From NCBI GenBank assembly GCA_013407085.1, contig JACCGJ010024136.1:1-64000 (forward strand): DNA of 64,000 bases, in the 5' to 3' direction. Position 1 is the first letter of the stretch. Each line of letters begins with the position of its first letter. A program made the translations under genes and the position numbers. Positions 12,601 through 20,209 of this stretch are shown here, piece after piece. Below the pieces are notes generated by a model that saw only the letters and a program-made list of their open reading frames with translations, ran no database searches and was not told the origin of the DNA. This DNA comes from Atriophallophorus winterbourni. Lineage: Eukaryota > Platyhelminthes > Trematoda > Plagiorchiida > Microphallidae.

Positions 12601-15600
12601 CCATTACTATTTTCCCTCTCATGTGTGTCTAGGCCTCCCCAGATTTCAATCCCAATAGGAAGTACCTTTCGGGAAGTGAACCTAACCCAAATCCCCGGCA
12701 TTCCCAGGTGATTGGAAATAACTGTCATTCTGTCCCCGCGGTAGAATCATATCATCTATATCACTGCGTACTAAAAATGACAAAGATAGACATCAGTCCT
12801 CTTTGCCAACAATGACTTGTTAAGGAAAACGTTTCATTGTGTCGACTAGCATGCTTCACCTTCCAAAATCCAACTCCCTGGGTTGACGAAGCCCTCCCCC
12901 GATTTTAATTTTACCCTTTAACCGGAAAGAACAAAGGAGCGCGATAACTGTTCTTAATCTGTTTACATTTATATTCACCCGTATTTCGTAAAATACCAAA
13001 CTGCTATGCAGTCAATTCGGCGACCTCCGACCACTGAGTATGTGCCAATTTTCCCCGGACGGTGCGCAGCTGGCCACATGTTCCTGGAGTGGTTTGTGCC
13101 GTGTTTGGAGTGTGCCCCAGTGTTCGTTGGAGCTGAATCTCCGTGGTCATGAAGCGCCGGTGTGCAGTGTTGCGTGGCATCCCCGTGCACGGTTGCAGTC
13201 CGTGCAGCAGCTTGCGTTGGCCAGTTCCGCACAGGTAATGCTTTTTGGTGTTGTGACTTTGGTCATTTTTATATGGGTCCTGAAAGCGGAAAGTGCATGC
13301 TTGTCGAGAGAATCCATGTTCGGTCATTTTTGTGGTTCCTACCACACTCAACTCGTTTATGTTGTTTTATACCTATTTGAAAACCGGATGGTTATTTCGC
13401 TACAGTAGATTGCAATGTTTTGTTCCATTAGCTTACTTTAATTTTACTTTTGTGCGACTGTCTCCTCATGGAGGATAAGTCAGCTTCTTTTGAAGTGCCT
13501 TGGGGATTTGGGTACAAAGCAGCGTCCCCAGCACCACTCGGCGTTTGTTCGAGTCAGCTACTCTAGCCTTTGTACAACCAATTGCGACCTACAAGGTAGC
13601 AGGGAGTTAACAGAAAGAGGTGGTGTGCACCAACTAACCGTCTACGAGACTCTGCTCCAGATTTTTCCTCAGGGTTTACTCCCGAAGCCTTTCCCGCGAT
13701 TGGGTATCCCGCAAGGCAGCGGAGGTTTAAAATCAGGGTTTTCCTTCCCTTAGATGAAATGCCCACCCAGGCTAACGAGCTCCATCTGCCCGAAGCAAAC
13801 TGCTTTTTATGCGCCAGTCACTCGCCCTCGCCCCTTCTCCTGTTGGTAGAAGCAGTTCCGCCGGCCTCAGAGAGCCAATCGTGGTGGCCAGAAGCTGGAC
13901 TTGGTTATCAGAGGCTATTTGAGACGCACGCCATATGGGAGCATTTTATAGACAGTGGGAGCGTATCCCCACTGCCACCCCCGGCTATGATAACCTTTGG
14001 AACCGGGTGGTTCCGGGTTTTGTTCCATCAGCTACCATTCATCTGAAAAGTACATCGTCCATATGACATTGATTTTCTTGGCCAATACTCGTCTTTCTCC
14101 TGTTTCTTTGTGGGTCACATATTGCTTTTAAGGTGTCGGTGTGCTTTCAGGATTCAAGAATTTATTATCACAAAATGACATAGCTTCACAATTACCGTAT
14201 CATAGTAAATATTCGTTCATGTAAAAAGAATAAAAATAATTATGTAATGCCAAGTGTAGTCTAGTTGAATTTGCCTACCATGAGTCAATACGCAGGTGTC
14301 GTTAAATCGTTTTGCAACAAATAATTGTTTAAATTTCAAATCAACGTTTCGACTCTGGGAGCGATGACAAGAGTTTCAGGGAATGCATTCCTTCGAAAAC
14401 AGGCACGTACAGAATAGAAATATCGACGACAGCTGATACGGGAGTGGGGAATTTGTAGTGTCGCTGAGTGGCTGCCTGTATGTTGTGACCCACGGTATTT
14501 GAATAATTGTTTTAAAGGATGATGTGGGGTATTTTATATTTTGTATGTTTGTATCACATCACTTTGAAGACTTCTTTGAAGGGGAGTAGCGCGTCTCATT
14601 TTCTTCAATTGTTCCTCTTACGTTAGTTTCCGGAAACCACTTACGAGTTTGGTTGCACGATTGTATATTTTAACAAGCAATATTACATCCTTTTTTAACC
14701 ACGGAGTCCAAGCTTGTGATGCAGGCTTCATGGTTTGAATTAAGTAGGATTTCGTGATGGTGGGCAACGTTCCAGGCGAGAATGTTCTGAAGTTTGGAAG
14801 CACGCTTGTAGATGACCTCACAATACAGGCTGTTCTTCAGGCTGCCGCATACCCAGACTCCAAGATCCCTTTCCGACTCGGTCTAGCTCACAATCGTCTG
14901 CCCAAAGTGATATTAGTACTGGAATGGCTTACCTATTTACAACACCTTGCATTTTTAGAAATTGAATGGCAGCTTATTCCGTACCGACTATTCATGGAGA
15001 GCATCTTACTTACTTTGCCACTGTACACAGTCCGCAGTTGATTTTATCCGCGTCCAAATTTTAATCATCATCAGTAAAGAGAATCACCTTGCATGAGAGC
15101 GTCTCTGGTAGGTCGTTGATGTAAACGTACTGGCCGGAGGACTGAACCTTGCGGTACGCCACTAGAGGCACCAATAACCCGTGATTGTACCCCGTTGATT
15201 CGAACGATCGCCGTGCGCCCACTGAGGTAACTTCCAAGCCATCCGAGTGCTTGAGTCGAGTCAGTGTGGTCTTGCTGGAGCATTGTGCGCTATGCATGTT
15301 ACTGCTGTTTGTCTCGCTGTGGAAGCACTTTATTGCTCCCGCGTGTACCATTGCGCATGACTTGTGTACTGCGCAGTTAACACCGTTCTAAATTAATTTA
15401 CCACCAGTGCTGACCTGTAGTTATCTAGGCCTGGACAACCTGACAGTATCTTAGCCCACGTGCAGTCGTTGACTGTACGGCACTTTGCCTGGATCCAGAC
15501 TTGTACTCTCATACCATACTTCTGGCATCCTGTAAAACAATAATGAGTTGACTAACGTGGTTATCATGAGTCATCTTGGCCACTGGGTTTTCTCCCGAAG

Positions 15601-18219
15601 CTTTCTTTGCCGTCATCAATACAGTGAAATTTGTCTCAATGTTTTCTAGCTTCGTTTTGTTTAGCCGAAAGAAATGTGATTTTAGTAGTCGGGGCTAACA
15701 TTGTGATTGCTTTATTTAGGCGGGTAAACACAGCTAACTTAGCATCTCCCTGTTTTTTCACAAAAATCCTCATTTGCATGCATTCCCATCACACACACCC
15801 CACGACCGGTTTCGTGCTGTTTGCACTCATCAGGCCGAGACAGTGCGATCAGGATCCGTATAACTTGTTGTTTTACTTGTAATAAACTTTTGTTTTCTCT
15901 TGCATTTCAGGATGGTAGTGTTAAGCTTTGGAGCCTAGACAGCGAGGAACCGCTAGCAGATATCGAGGGACATTCACCCCACCGTGTCTCACGTTTAGCT
16001 TTCCACCCATCCGGACGTTTTCTCGGCACTGCTTGCTTCGATCACTCGTGGAGACTGTGGGATTTGGAGGTATGCGAAGAGGTTCTCCATCAAGAAGGTC
16101 ATTCTAAACCGGTGTACGACGTGGTGTTTCATCCAGACGGTTCACTAGCCATGACCACCAGCATGGATAGCTACGCTCGTATTTGGGATCTACGTACTGG
16201 ACGGTGTATCATGTTTCTTGGAGGTCATTTGGAAGAGTTGCTGGGTGCTGATATCGCGGCCAATGGATATCACGCTGCGACATCCAGCGCGGACAACACA
16301 GTGCGTGTTTGGGACTTGCGGCAACAGCAGACCATCTATGTGATCCCAGCGCACACCGGTGTCGTGTCAAGTGTAAGATTCGAGCGTAAGTCTCACCTGC
16401 TTACTCCGTCGTCTGTCGTACAAAATCCTGGGTTTATTTACTTTTTCTTACTCCTCCTCATTATACACATATCATTTCATACTATGCTATACAGATGCTT
16501 CACTTTCACACCATAATGATTGCTAAGCACTCGGTCAGTGAACCTCCAAATCTGAAAAGGACTGATGACGGAGTCTTCACTCTGCTGGGTGGTAGAATTT
16601 ATGTATGTATGAACGCACAAGCCCGCATCCAGGCAAAGTGCCGCACAGCCATAGACTGCACGTGGGCTAAGATACTGTCAGGCTGCCGAAGCCTAGACAG
16701 ATATGAGAGACAAAAGAGAAATGGTAGTGAGACCCCCGCGTATTTCAGCATGCAGCTCACTACCGTTGACCAATCAATTTCGCACAGTGCTAGCCACAGA
16801 AGTTTTGTACGATTGCACATGCGTGCAACTCTGCTTGACACCTACTTACAGCCCAGTCTCAATTTAGCTGACGAGTTGGGTCATACTTGTGTCATGCCTC
16901 GCGAGACCAAATAGAATTTCCCTGAGGGCAACTTTCCTAACGTTTTCCCGACGAATCCAATAACACTAGCGAACGCCAATCGGTCTACACGCACAAGTCC
17001 TCTTCATTCGTTACTTGCTCATTTCATCGAACATTGAGGATGCGTCGGAGACACCAGTGGTCGAAAACCTCTAGTTTCCGCATATCCTCCACCCGCACAG
17101 CCAACATCTCGCATCCATAAGTGAGAACTGGGCGAATCGCCGCTCTGTAAACGCACAGCGGCTGATTTCTCTACGGGTAAATTGAACCCAACGCAGTCGC
17201 GAAAACGCCGTGCGCGCAGCTTGTACACGGGTTGGTATCTCATCCCTGGCTTGGCCTGACGGTAGCACGGGCGAACCAAGGTAACGAAAAGTGTTCACCA
17301 TCTCCAAGTTCTCGCCATCACTTACCGTATTTTTCGGACTATAAGGCGCACATAAAAACACACTGTGAACATACACCATTCATACATAAAACGCACCGGA
17401 ATATAAGGCTCACTGCCGATTTTTCGTAAAAATTAGTGTTTTTATGTGCGCCTTATAGTCCGAAAAATACGGTACATCTAATCGTGCCAAGCGGTTCATT
17501 TCAATCCCACGCCACGTTGGACCCTTTTGACTAACCTTGACTTCGTTCGATAACTGTTGACGTTCTCAATCTCTTCTTGTTCCCGAACAATTGGTCATTC
17601 AATCAGTTCGTCTGCAAGTTCTTTTGAAATCCGCATTCTCGATGGTTGGTAATTGTTTCGTCGGCCTTTCGGTGTTTTGTACAATGCCTGAGGGTTATAT
17701 TCCACCTTTAGATGCCACCTTAGATCTGTTGACTGGCACACACTAGCCTCCACACTATTAATCTGTGCAGCACTGTGCTTGTTGCCTGGCTGGCTGGTAA
17801 TTTCATACGTACATACTTGTCTGTTAACCACGCTTACCTAGATTTGTAAGTCAAAGAAATATCAATCAGTCTGTCTCATATCCTGTTATGCAGCTCACTA
17901 CCAGTAGTTTCCTATTTATTATTATGAAGTGCTTTCAAATGTGCGCTTCTAGATACGCGCGTTACAACCAATCGCTCCTAGTGCTGTGATGTTAAACTGG
18001 TCTCCGTCTATTTTAGCTGGGAACTTTAGCTATTTGGTCACCAGTTCTTTCGACAAAACTGCCAAACTCTGGGGTCACCCGGTGTGGGCACCCATCAAAC
18101 CGCTGGAAGGGCATAACAGTAAAGTTTCATACGCGGACATCAGTCCCGACGGCCAATACATCGCAACCTCTTCGCACGATCTCACCTACAAGTTGTGGAC
18201 CAAGGATGCCGATTTGTAA
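624..18219 (+). CDS. PRPF4: PRPF4: U4/U6 small nuclear ribonucleoprotein Prp4 (whole gene, 8 coding exons)
   Basis: This is a core spliceosome protein of the U4/U6 di-snRNP and U4/U6.U5 tri-snRNP in the nucleus; in the family it works with PRPF3 and cyclophilin H. Joined exons 624-693, 2403-2470, 7329-7401, 9788-9927, 11081-11257, 12992 (or 13012)-13234, 15911-16385 and 18017-18219 give about 482 aa, against roughly 520 in human, with a shorter N terminus. The PRP4/SFM motif lies at about residues 53-85 and seven WD40 repeats fill about residues 180-480. Diagnostic stretches include [27 protein letters not shown] and [11 protein letters not shown]. Phases agree at all junctions except exon 5/6, which lacks an AG where the protein alignment wants one. 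Introns of 1.1-4.9 kb are full of repeats. Identification is by recognised family sequence; the N-terminal start is the least certain part. Confidence 0.95.
813..1021 (-). repeat. S1 repeat: two partial copies in intron 1
   Basis: Two partial copies of the S1 left part (AAGCACAAGCCTGA... to ...CTAGACAGATATGA), at about 813-895 and 935-1021, each next to the short sequence CAGATTATTGGTATTGC. The doubled flank suggests a local duplication. Confidence 0.7.
1521..1735 (+). repeat. S1 SINE-like repeat with CATC/CATT tail, intron 1
   Basis: Diverged S1 copy in tail-right orientation. It ends in a clean tetranucleotide tail (CATC then CATT repeats, about 1703-1732), the best example of the family's microsatellite tail. 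Confidence 0.75.
2016..2225 (-). repeat. S1 repeat, intron 1
   Basis: S1 copy missing part of its tail end, running from GAGCCTGGCCCAGCC to the GCACAGAAGTACTGC end. It lies less than 200 bases before PRPF4 exon 2. Confidence 0.7.
2403..2470 (+). CDS. PRPF4: PRPF4 exon 2
   Basis: The acceptor TTCCGTTACAG precedes it and the donor GTCAGT follows. It encodes the acidic then basic stretch ending in RQMELRKK, which corresponds to the helical segment just before the conserved ARQI motif of Prp4 proteins. It ends on a codon boundary. Confidence 0.85.
2545..2850 (-). repeat. S1 repeats, one partial and one full copy, intron 2
   Basis: A partial copy (2545-2612) is followed through ATGAATGAATGA by a nearly full copy (2613-2850). 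The tail-type microsatellite between them suggests insertion of one copy at the tail of another. Confidence 0.75.
2986..3155 (+). repeat. S1 repeat with ATGC tail, intron 2
   Basis: Tail-right copy lacking its left quarter and ending CTTTCATGCATGCATG. It is opposite in orientation to the copy 130 bases upstream. Confidence 0.7.
3156..4289. other. PRPF4 intron 2, unassigned sequence
   Basis: AT-rich intron sequence without a recognisable gene or a second copy in the window. About 4200-4290 (CGTCCGATTCGGGAAGAAC...) probably belongs to the 3'UTR of the RTE remnant that follows, since similar text occurs near 25560-25620. Confidence 0.4.
4290..6760 (-). mobile_element. RTE-type LINE remnant, RT core deleted (intron 2, antisense to PRPF4)
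   Basis: Read on the minus strand, 6551-6177 encodes the start of an apurinic endonuclease domain ([27 protein letters not shown]), 6134-5925 contains [14 protein letters not shown], and 5928-5329 contains [10 protein letters not shown] and [14 protein letters not shown], the endonuclease C terminus. Next comes the linker ([20 protein letters not shown], about 5170-5115) and the RT entry (ELIKCW, near 4970). The reading then jumps straight to the post-RT region ([16 protein letters not shown], 4920-4500). The RT catalytic core with YADD is absent, several frames are broken, and the element is dead. The endonuclease-RT architecture with this DTDHSLV string is the widespread RTE-like family often mis-annotated as craniofacial development protein 2. 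Confidence 0.85.
6761..7328. other. PRPF4 intron 2, 3' part, nothing recognised
   Basis: AT-rich sequence. No ORF with family features and no second copy noticed in the window. Confidence 0.4.
7329..7401 (+). CDS. PRPF4: PRPF4 exon 3 (start of the PRP4/SFM motif)
   Basis: It encodes [20 protein letters not shown] and the following GEPV, nearly the same as the human protein over this part. The acceptor is CCTCAAG and the donor GTAAGT. One T is left over and joins exon 4 to give a Cys codon. Confidence 0.95.
7402..8039. other. PRPF4 intron 3, 5' part, unassigned
   Basis: No gene seen. The GC-richer stretch 7740-7910 (…TGGGAGCTACTTTGTAGC…) looks like a repeat fragment, but no second copy was found here. 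Confidence 0.35.
8040..8285 (+). repeat. Dispersed repeat C, copy 1 (intron 3)
   Basis: Shares an ordered series of blocks with 10720-11010: GAGTAGAGCGACAT, CATGACAGTTTCCTTGC against CATGTCAGCTTCCTTGC, and AGGATGTCTACCACA against AGAAGATGTCTACAACA. The two copies are diverged. Class unknown. Confidence 0.6.
8318..8545 (-). repeat. S1 SINE-like repeat, well preserved (intron 3)
   Basis: Nearly full copy running from a TATG microsatellite (8318-8331) through AAAGCACAAGCCTGATCC and GTGGCCAATCAATTTAGCAC to the GCACATAAGTACTGTGC end. A good reference copy for the family (about 230 bp). Confidence 0.8.
8801..8985 (+). repeat. S1 repeat, internally shortened (intron 3)
   Basis: Tail-right copy starting GCACGGATGTGCAA. 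It lacks the block between CTAGACCTGGGCA and CCACGTGCAG and part of the left half. Confidence 0.75.
9023..9133. repeat. Hairpin-forming inverted repeat plus 17-bp direct repeat
   Basis: Arms 9023-9057 and 9081-9115 are nearly perfect reverse complements (core GTCTACCATC / GATGGTAGAC) around a 23-base spacer. The 17-base text TTACTTATAAGTGTAGT occurs at 9060-9076 and again at 9117-9133. The whole sits between two S1 copies. Origin unknown, possibly a template-switch product. Confidence 0.75.
9136..9370 (+). repeat. S1 SINE-like repeat, full-length (intron 3)
   Basis: Full tail-right copy from GGCACGGATGTGCAAAGG through GCTAAATTGATTGGCC and TGTCTAGGCCTG to GTGCTTTCATACTATCATGC. Confidence 0.8.
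9483..9722 (-). repeat. S1 repeat with internal 11-bp duplication (intron 3)
   Basis: Full copy beginning with a GGTATGGTATG microsatellite. The text ACTGTCAGGT is doubled within it. It ends 66 bases before PRPF4 exon 4. Confidence 0.8.
9788..9927 (+). CDS. PRPF4: PRPF4 exon 4 (end of the SFM motif)
   Basis: It encodes [14 protein letters not shown], the second half of the splicing factor motif, then a Gly/Ala/Pro-rich linker ending QLERD. The acceptor is AATCAG and the donor GTGAGC. The exon is GC-rich compared with the surrounding intron, which fits a selected coding exon in AT-rich repeats. Confidence 0.93.
9928..10169. other. PRPF4 intron 4, 5' part
   Basis: No gene. About 10085-10165 resembles the RTE 3'UTR text at 18700-18750 (GACCACTCACTTTGGAG against GACTACTCATTTTGGAG), so it is probably a scrap of that element. 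Confidence 0.45.
10170..10385 (+). repeat. S1 SINE-like repeat (intron 4)
   Basis: Tail-right copy with GCTAAATTGATTGACCACCG and ...GGCTTATGCTTTCATGCCATG. It is followed by text similar to 18830-18960 (CTACCTATCGCTGTGAG against CTGCCTATCGCTGTGGG), part of the RTE 3'UTR repeat. Confidence 0.8.
10386..10719. repeat. RTE 3'UTR-like remnant (intron 4)
   Basis: Partly similar to 18830-18960 and its inverted copy at 51340-51480 (GGAGAGGTTGCTCCTCC, CGACCGGAGGAGATCAACACC). Non-coding and degenerate. Confidence 0.5.
10720..11010 (+). repeat. Dispersed repeat C, copy 2 (intron 4)
   Basis: Counterpart of 8040-8285. It includes CACACGGGATGAGGTGCCA, similar to fragments near 20-40 and 12450-12470. It ends about 70 bases before exon 5. 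Confidence 0.6.
11081..11257 (+). CDS. PRPF4: PRPF4 exon 5 (helical linker)
   Basis: It encodes 59 codons with [20 protein letters not shown], matching the conserved region between the SFM motif and the WD40 domain, followed by a charged helix ending EYLKVLR. The acceptor is TCCGTTTCAG and the donor GTAAGT. It starts and ends on codon boundaries, which matters for the unusual next junction. Confidence 0.95.
11700..12060 (-). mobile_element. LINE remnant, C-terminal RT region (intron 5)
   Basis: On the minus strand it reads [20 protein letters not shown], the conserved motif after the RT domain of RTE-like LINEs. The frame is lost elsewhere. Only a few hundred bases remain. It differs from the LINE at 49.2 kb and is probably another subfamily. 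Confidence 0.65.
12061..12489. other. PRPF4 intron 5, unassigned
   Basis: No gene. 12440-12487 contains a short repeat also seen near the window start and at 10850 (CACCTCATCC...). A micro-exon for the exon 5/6 junction was looked for here and not found. Confidence 0.35.
12490..12637 (+). repeat. S1 repeat, truncated at its tail half (intron 5)
   Basis: Contains the left two thirds (CATGGATGTGCAATCGTGCAGC … GTCTAGGCCT) and stops there; the CCACGTGCAG block and tail are absent. Confidence 0.75.
12992..13234 (+). CDS. PRPF4: PRPF4 exon 6 (WD40 repeats 1 and 2), 5' edge uncertain
   Basis: It encodes [19 protein letters not shown], then CRVWSVP and [15 protein letters not shown], the first WD repeat and half of the second; it ends SSAQ before the donor GTAATG. 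Protein similarity and phase both favour a start at 12992 (NTKLLCSQ, in phase with exon 5), but the two bases before it are AA, not AG, and an in-frame TAA lies directly upstream. The only nearby AG (13010-13011) would start the exon at 13012 in the wrong phase unless a micro-exon supplies two extra bases. The body of the exon is certain; the edge is not. Confidence 0.85.
13444..14003 (+). repeat. Dispersed repeat B, copy 1 (intron 6)
   Basis: A ~550-bp GC-richer repeat starting TTTTGTGCGACTGTCTCCTC and ending ...ACCTTTGGAACCGGG. Highly similar to 46369-46903 and partly to 54590-54977. It has open but unconvincing short frames and no known protein motif, so it is probably a UTR-like part of an unclassified element. 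Confidence 0.75.
14004..14599. other. PRPF4 intron 6, unassigned
   Basis: AT-rich, no gene. It contains AATTTCAAATCAACGTTTCGACTCTGGGAGC (14332-14362, not contiguous with any ORF), which resembles PLE-type 3' text about GTTTCACTTCTGACA only loosely. Left unassigned. Confidence 0.3.
14600..15310 (-). mobile_element. CR1-like LINE remnant, RT domain (intron 6)
   Basis: The minus strand reads [19 protein letters not shown], then [10 protein letters not shown] (RT motif B region), YINDLPETL and ILFTDDD (motif C, normally FADD). After a break come [12 protein letters not shown] and [17 protein letters not shown], the region after the RT. It has stops and frameshifts throughout and is antisense to PRPF4. 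Confidence 0.8.
15350..15525 (+). repeat. S1 repeat, internally deleted (intron 6)
   Basis: Contains GTTAACACCGTTCTAAATT, then jumps to TTATCTAGGCCTGGACAACC and the tail half ending CTCATACCATAC. The middle (GAGACTCCAG side) is missing. Confidence 0.75.
15791..15846 (-). ncRNA. Hammerhead ribozyme, type I, intact core (antisense in PRPF4 intron 6)
   Basis: On the minus strand: CTGATGA (15833-15827), stem II GTGC/GCAC with loop AAACA, GAAA (15813-15810), stem III CC/GG, and cleavage triplet GTC ending at 15804. Stem I pairs as 2 pairs, a G·G mismatch, 3 pairs, a 3x3 internal loop and 4 pairs (CACG with TGTG side). The repeat unit extends to about 15765-15870. It would act only in transcripts antisense to PRPF4, or in the element's own RNA. 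Confidence 0.85.
15911..16385 (+). CDS. PRPF4: PRPF4 exon 7 (WD40 repeats 2-6)
   Basis: This is the longest exon, 158 codons plus one base. It starts [20 protein letters not shown] after the acceptor TTGCATTTCAG and runs through four GH...WD units ([25 protein letters not shown]), ending VRFE before GTAAGT. WD repeat spacing and GH/WD pairs are regular. An antisense hammerhead ribozyme repeat lies about 65 bases upstream in the intron. Confidence 0.97.
16600..16835 (-). repeat. S1 SINE-like repeat (intron 7)
   Basis: Nearly full copy after TATGTATGTATG, with AACGCACAAGCCCGCATCC, CTAGACAGATATGAGAG and CAATCAATTTCGCACAG. Confidence 0.8.
17000..17319 (-). mobile_element. LINE remnant, same family as 49.2-50.8 kb (intron 7)
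   Basis: The minus strand reads [19 protein letters not shown] and then the region with CGWRICG, matching 50250-50500. It is split from its continuation by the MITE that begins at 17325. Confidence 0.8.
17325..17472. mobile_element. MITE with ~38-bp terminal inverted repeats and TA target duplication
   Basis: The ends CCGTATTTTTCGGACTATAA and its complement are perfect inverted repeats of about 36-38 bp, with TA on both sides (17323-17324 and 17473-17474), the hallmark of Tc1/mariner-superfamily elements. The 148-bp interior has no ORF. Very similar termini (…CGGACTATAAGGCGCAC…) are known to me from MITEs in several unrelated animals, so this family is widespread. Confidence 0.85.
17475..18016. 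other. PRPF4 intron 7, 3' part, unassigned
   Basis: No gene or strong repeat seen. Short LINE-like frames on the minus strand near 17595-17831 have no clear motif. Confidence 0.35.
18017..18219 (+). CDS. PRPF4: PRPF4 exon 8 (WD40 repeats 6-7, stop codon)
   Basis: The acceptor CTATTTTAG precedes [18 protein letters not shown], then a final WD repeat ending [12 protein letters not shown] and TAA at 18217. The split codon C|CT gives Pro, as in the human protein. The last 25 bases and the 3'UTR are present again in inverted orientation at about 52010-52082. Confidence 0.96.
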
Positions 18220-18256
18220 ATTTTGTATGGGTGTGATTTGTGTACAGTTTGTTATC

Positions 18257-18262
18257 AATAAA
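18257..18262 (+). terminator. PRPF4: PRPF4 polyadenylation signal AATAAA
   Basis: A perfect AATAAA lies 38 bases after the stop codon, giving a very short 3'UTR. It is also present in the inverted copy near 52015-52021. Confidence 0.85.
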
Positions 18263-18544
18263 GTTTACATCCTCCCGTGAGTTTTCAATCTTGCTCCCTT
18301 CCGCTTTATGATGACTGATATTCCTACATTGGTGTAGCCTTGGTACTGTATTGCCGTTTAGAGTGAGGTACTAGAGAAACTTTAGTTTCCGTATTACTTT
18401 TGGCAAGTTGTATTAGAACGAATGCTGCAGTGCTTTTTAAAGCTGGTCCGAAGTTCATGTTCACACTACTACGACAGTTAATTTGTCTTGCTCCAGACTT
18501 GTGATTCATGATAATGATGATGATGCTGACTACGACAGCGCCGT

Positions 18545-18960
18545 GTGCAGAATGTAAAATGGTCACATTCCAGTAGATCTATTCTATGATGAGTTTTAAT
18601 CAGGGAGTCGACCGTCAGGCACACTGCACTTTCGGGACATAGACGTTTGCAGAGTGGATATCGAAGCTCTTAGCATTAACCTAACGAGTTGGAAGAACTT
18701 GCTCTTGACTACTCATTTTGGAGGGACTTGGCAAAGCGTCATCTACTAGCCGGGTTAAGAGCAGATACTGCTCTTAGCTTCTGAACTTAGATCTCGCAGT
18801 TAGTGTGCAACTGCTATCGTTTGACCGAGTACTGCCTATCGCTGTGGGTGAGAGTTTTCCTCCCTAATTGGACTAATCAGTTATTCTAACAATTGTAGAG
18901 CCAGAAACCATTATTTCATTGTCATCCATGACCGAAGGAGGCCAGCATCGGCACTGAATC
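18545..18960 (+). repeat. RTE 3'-end remnant
   Basis: Plus-strand counterpart of the RTE 3' ends at 4290-4560 and 33280-33540: GAATGTAAAATGGTCACATTCC, GACGTTTGCAGAGTGG, GGAAGAACTTGCTCTTGA. Non-coding scrap. Confidence 0.6.
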
Positions 18961-19253
18961 CAATAGATAATTACCCGTATCATTAGACACTTGAAACCTC
19001 TATACCCCGATGGCTAACTCGACTCAACACTACGCGCAGCAAGTACAAAGGCAGACCTCTTAGACAAAGAGCTTTGCCCGTCTCTGAACAAAAGGCAGAT
19101 TAGGCTCCGGATCGTATTCATGTATACTGATGTGCGTAGACAACATGAACCAGTCGAAATTGCTAACCATCAGGGCCTTTGAAATATGAACGCTCCGCCA
19201 ACATTTTAAATGGGAAAATATGCGAAGGCTAAAACAGAGTCTCACCCGTGGGT

Positions 19254-19409
19254 ACATAAAGACAATTGCAGAGCATGTTGTACAGCGCTTGCCGCGATAA
19301 TAGTGGGGAGGTACCGTCTCCGTATCAATAACAGATCACAGCTTGTTTGCGAGTGCTTGCTACACGGTAATTTAACAATGGTGCTTGATAATTCGTCTGA
19401 AATGCTTAC
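19254..19409 (-). repeat. 156-bp block, single copy in source A
   Basis: Reverse complement of both members of the direct repeat at 50871-51026 and 52083-52238. It carries the text AACAGATCACAGCTTG. Here it occurs once, about 1.06 kb after the duplication edge. Confidence 0.8.
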
Positions 19410-19932
19410 CAGTACGAGTCTTACTAATGTGTGAAATCGCAACTCCGTATTCGCTTCTTGCTAACGAAAACAGTGCTGATTAGCCATGCGGATGTTTCCT
19501 AATTGTTTGATGAGGAAGGAAAGTAATGTAGTGTATCTTGCATATCTTTTATTACTTTAATTAACAGTGTACAACACAGGACTCCATGCTTCAATGCGCT
19601 CACAAGTCGTTCTCTCCGCTGGATCTTTTAGGTTGCATAACGCCCAGAATCTTCGTTTATAATCTTGTGCTTAAACCAACTACCAATTCAGTCTGAATAA
19701 TCACAAGGCACAGCTGTGTTCACTCACTGTTCAAAATAAAATGGGTAGTTTGCTTCAAGTAAATTGTCACAGAATTAAACTAGTTGCGCTTCTATGCCAA
19801 TGTTGGATAAGGTTGGTACGAACAACATGTTTAATCACATGTGCCCACACTCATCTAGACAAATTCATGAACAAACCTTGTCATTAATTCGCATACAATC
19901 AGACAACCAAGACATGCAAATCCCGATCCTAC

Positions 19933-19980
19933 TGTCCCTACCTGATGAGTGCAAACAGCACGAAACCAGTCGTTGGTATG
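19933..19980 (+). ncRNA. Hammerhead ribozyme, type I, intact core
   Basis: CTGATGA at 19942-19948, stem II GTGC/GCAC with loop AAACA, GAAA at 19962-19965, two-pair stem III (loop CA), triplet GTC with predicted cleavage after 19971. Stem I pairs C-G, A-U, U·U, C-G, C-G, C·U, then U-A, G-U, U-G. All invariant core bases are present. Confidence 0.85.
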
Positions 19981-20209
19981 CGGGATGGAAACCCATGCAT
20001 GTACTGTATTCCATTAGGCATATTAAATCTTTTCTTATATAACTAATCTGTGCTGGCCGCTAGGTTCAATTGTATTCGTGGTGTTGTTACATTATCAACT
20101 ACTGCGCCGCATTTGCTATTCCATTTTATCCGAATACAACAGCATGCTACTTCGATCGGAATCGAAATTTCGCATTATTCACCGTGACTGCTAACTTACC
20201 AAAGTACGG

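Noticed and set aside
11258..12991. Micro-exon completing the exon 5/6 junction of PRPF4
   Set aside because: Searched by eye for an AG...GT segment of length 3n+2 coding a sequence like SLNNFC; none was convincing, so none is annotated.
14332..14420. Possible hammerhead or PLE 3' end near CAACGTTTCGACTCTGGGAG
   Set aside because: No CUGANGA/GAAA core on either strand and no PLE coding text nearby.
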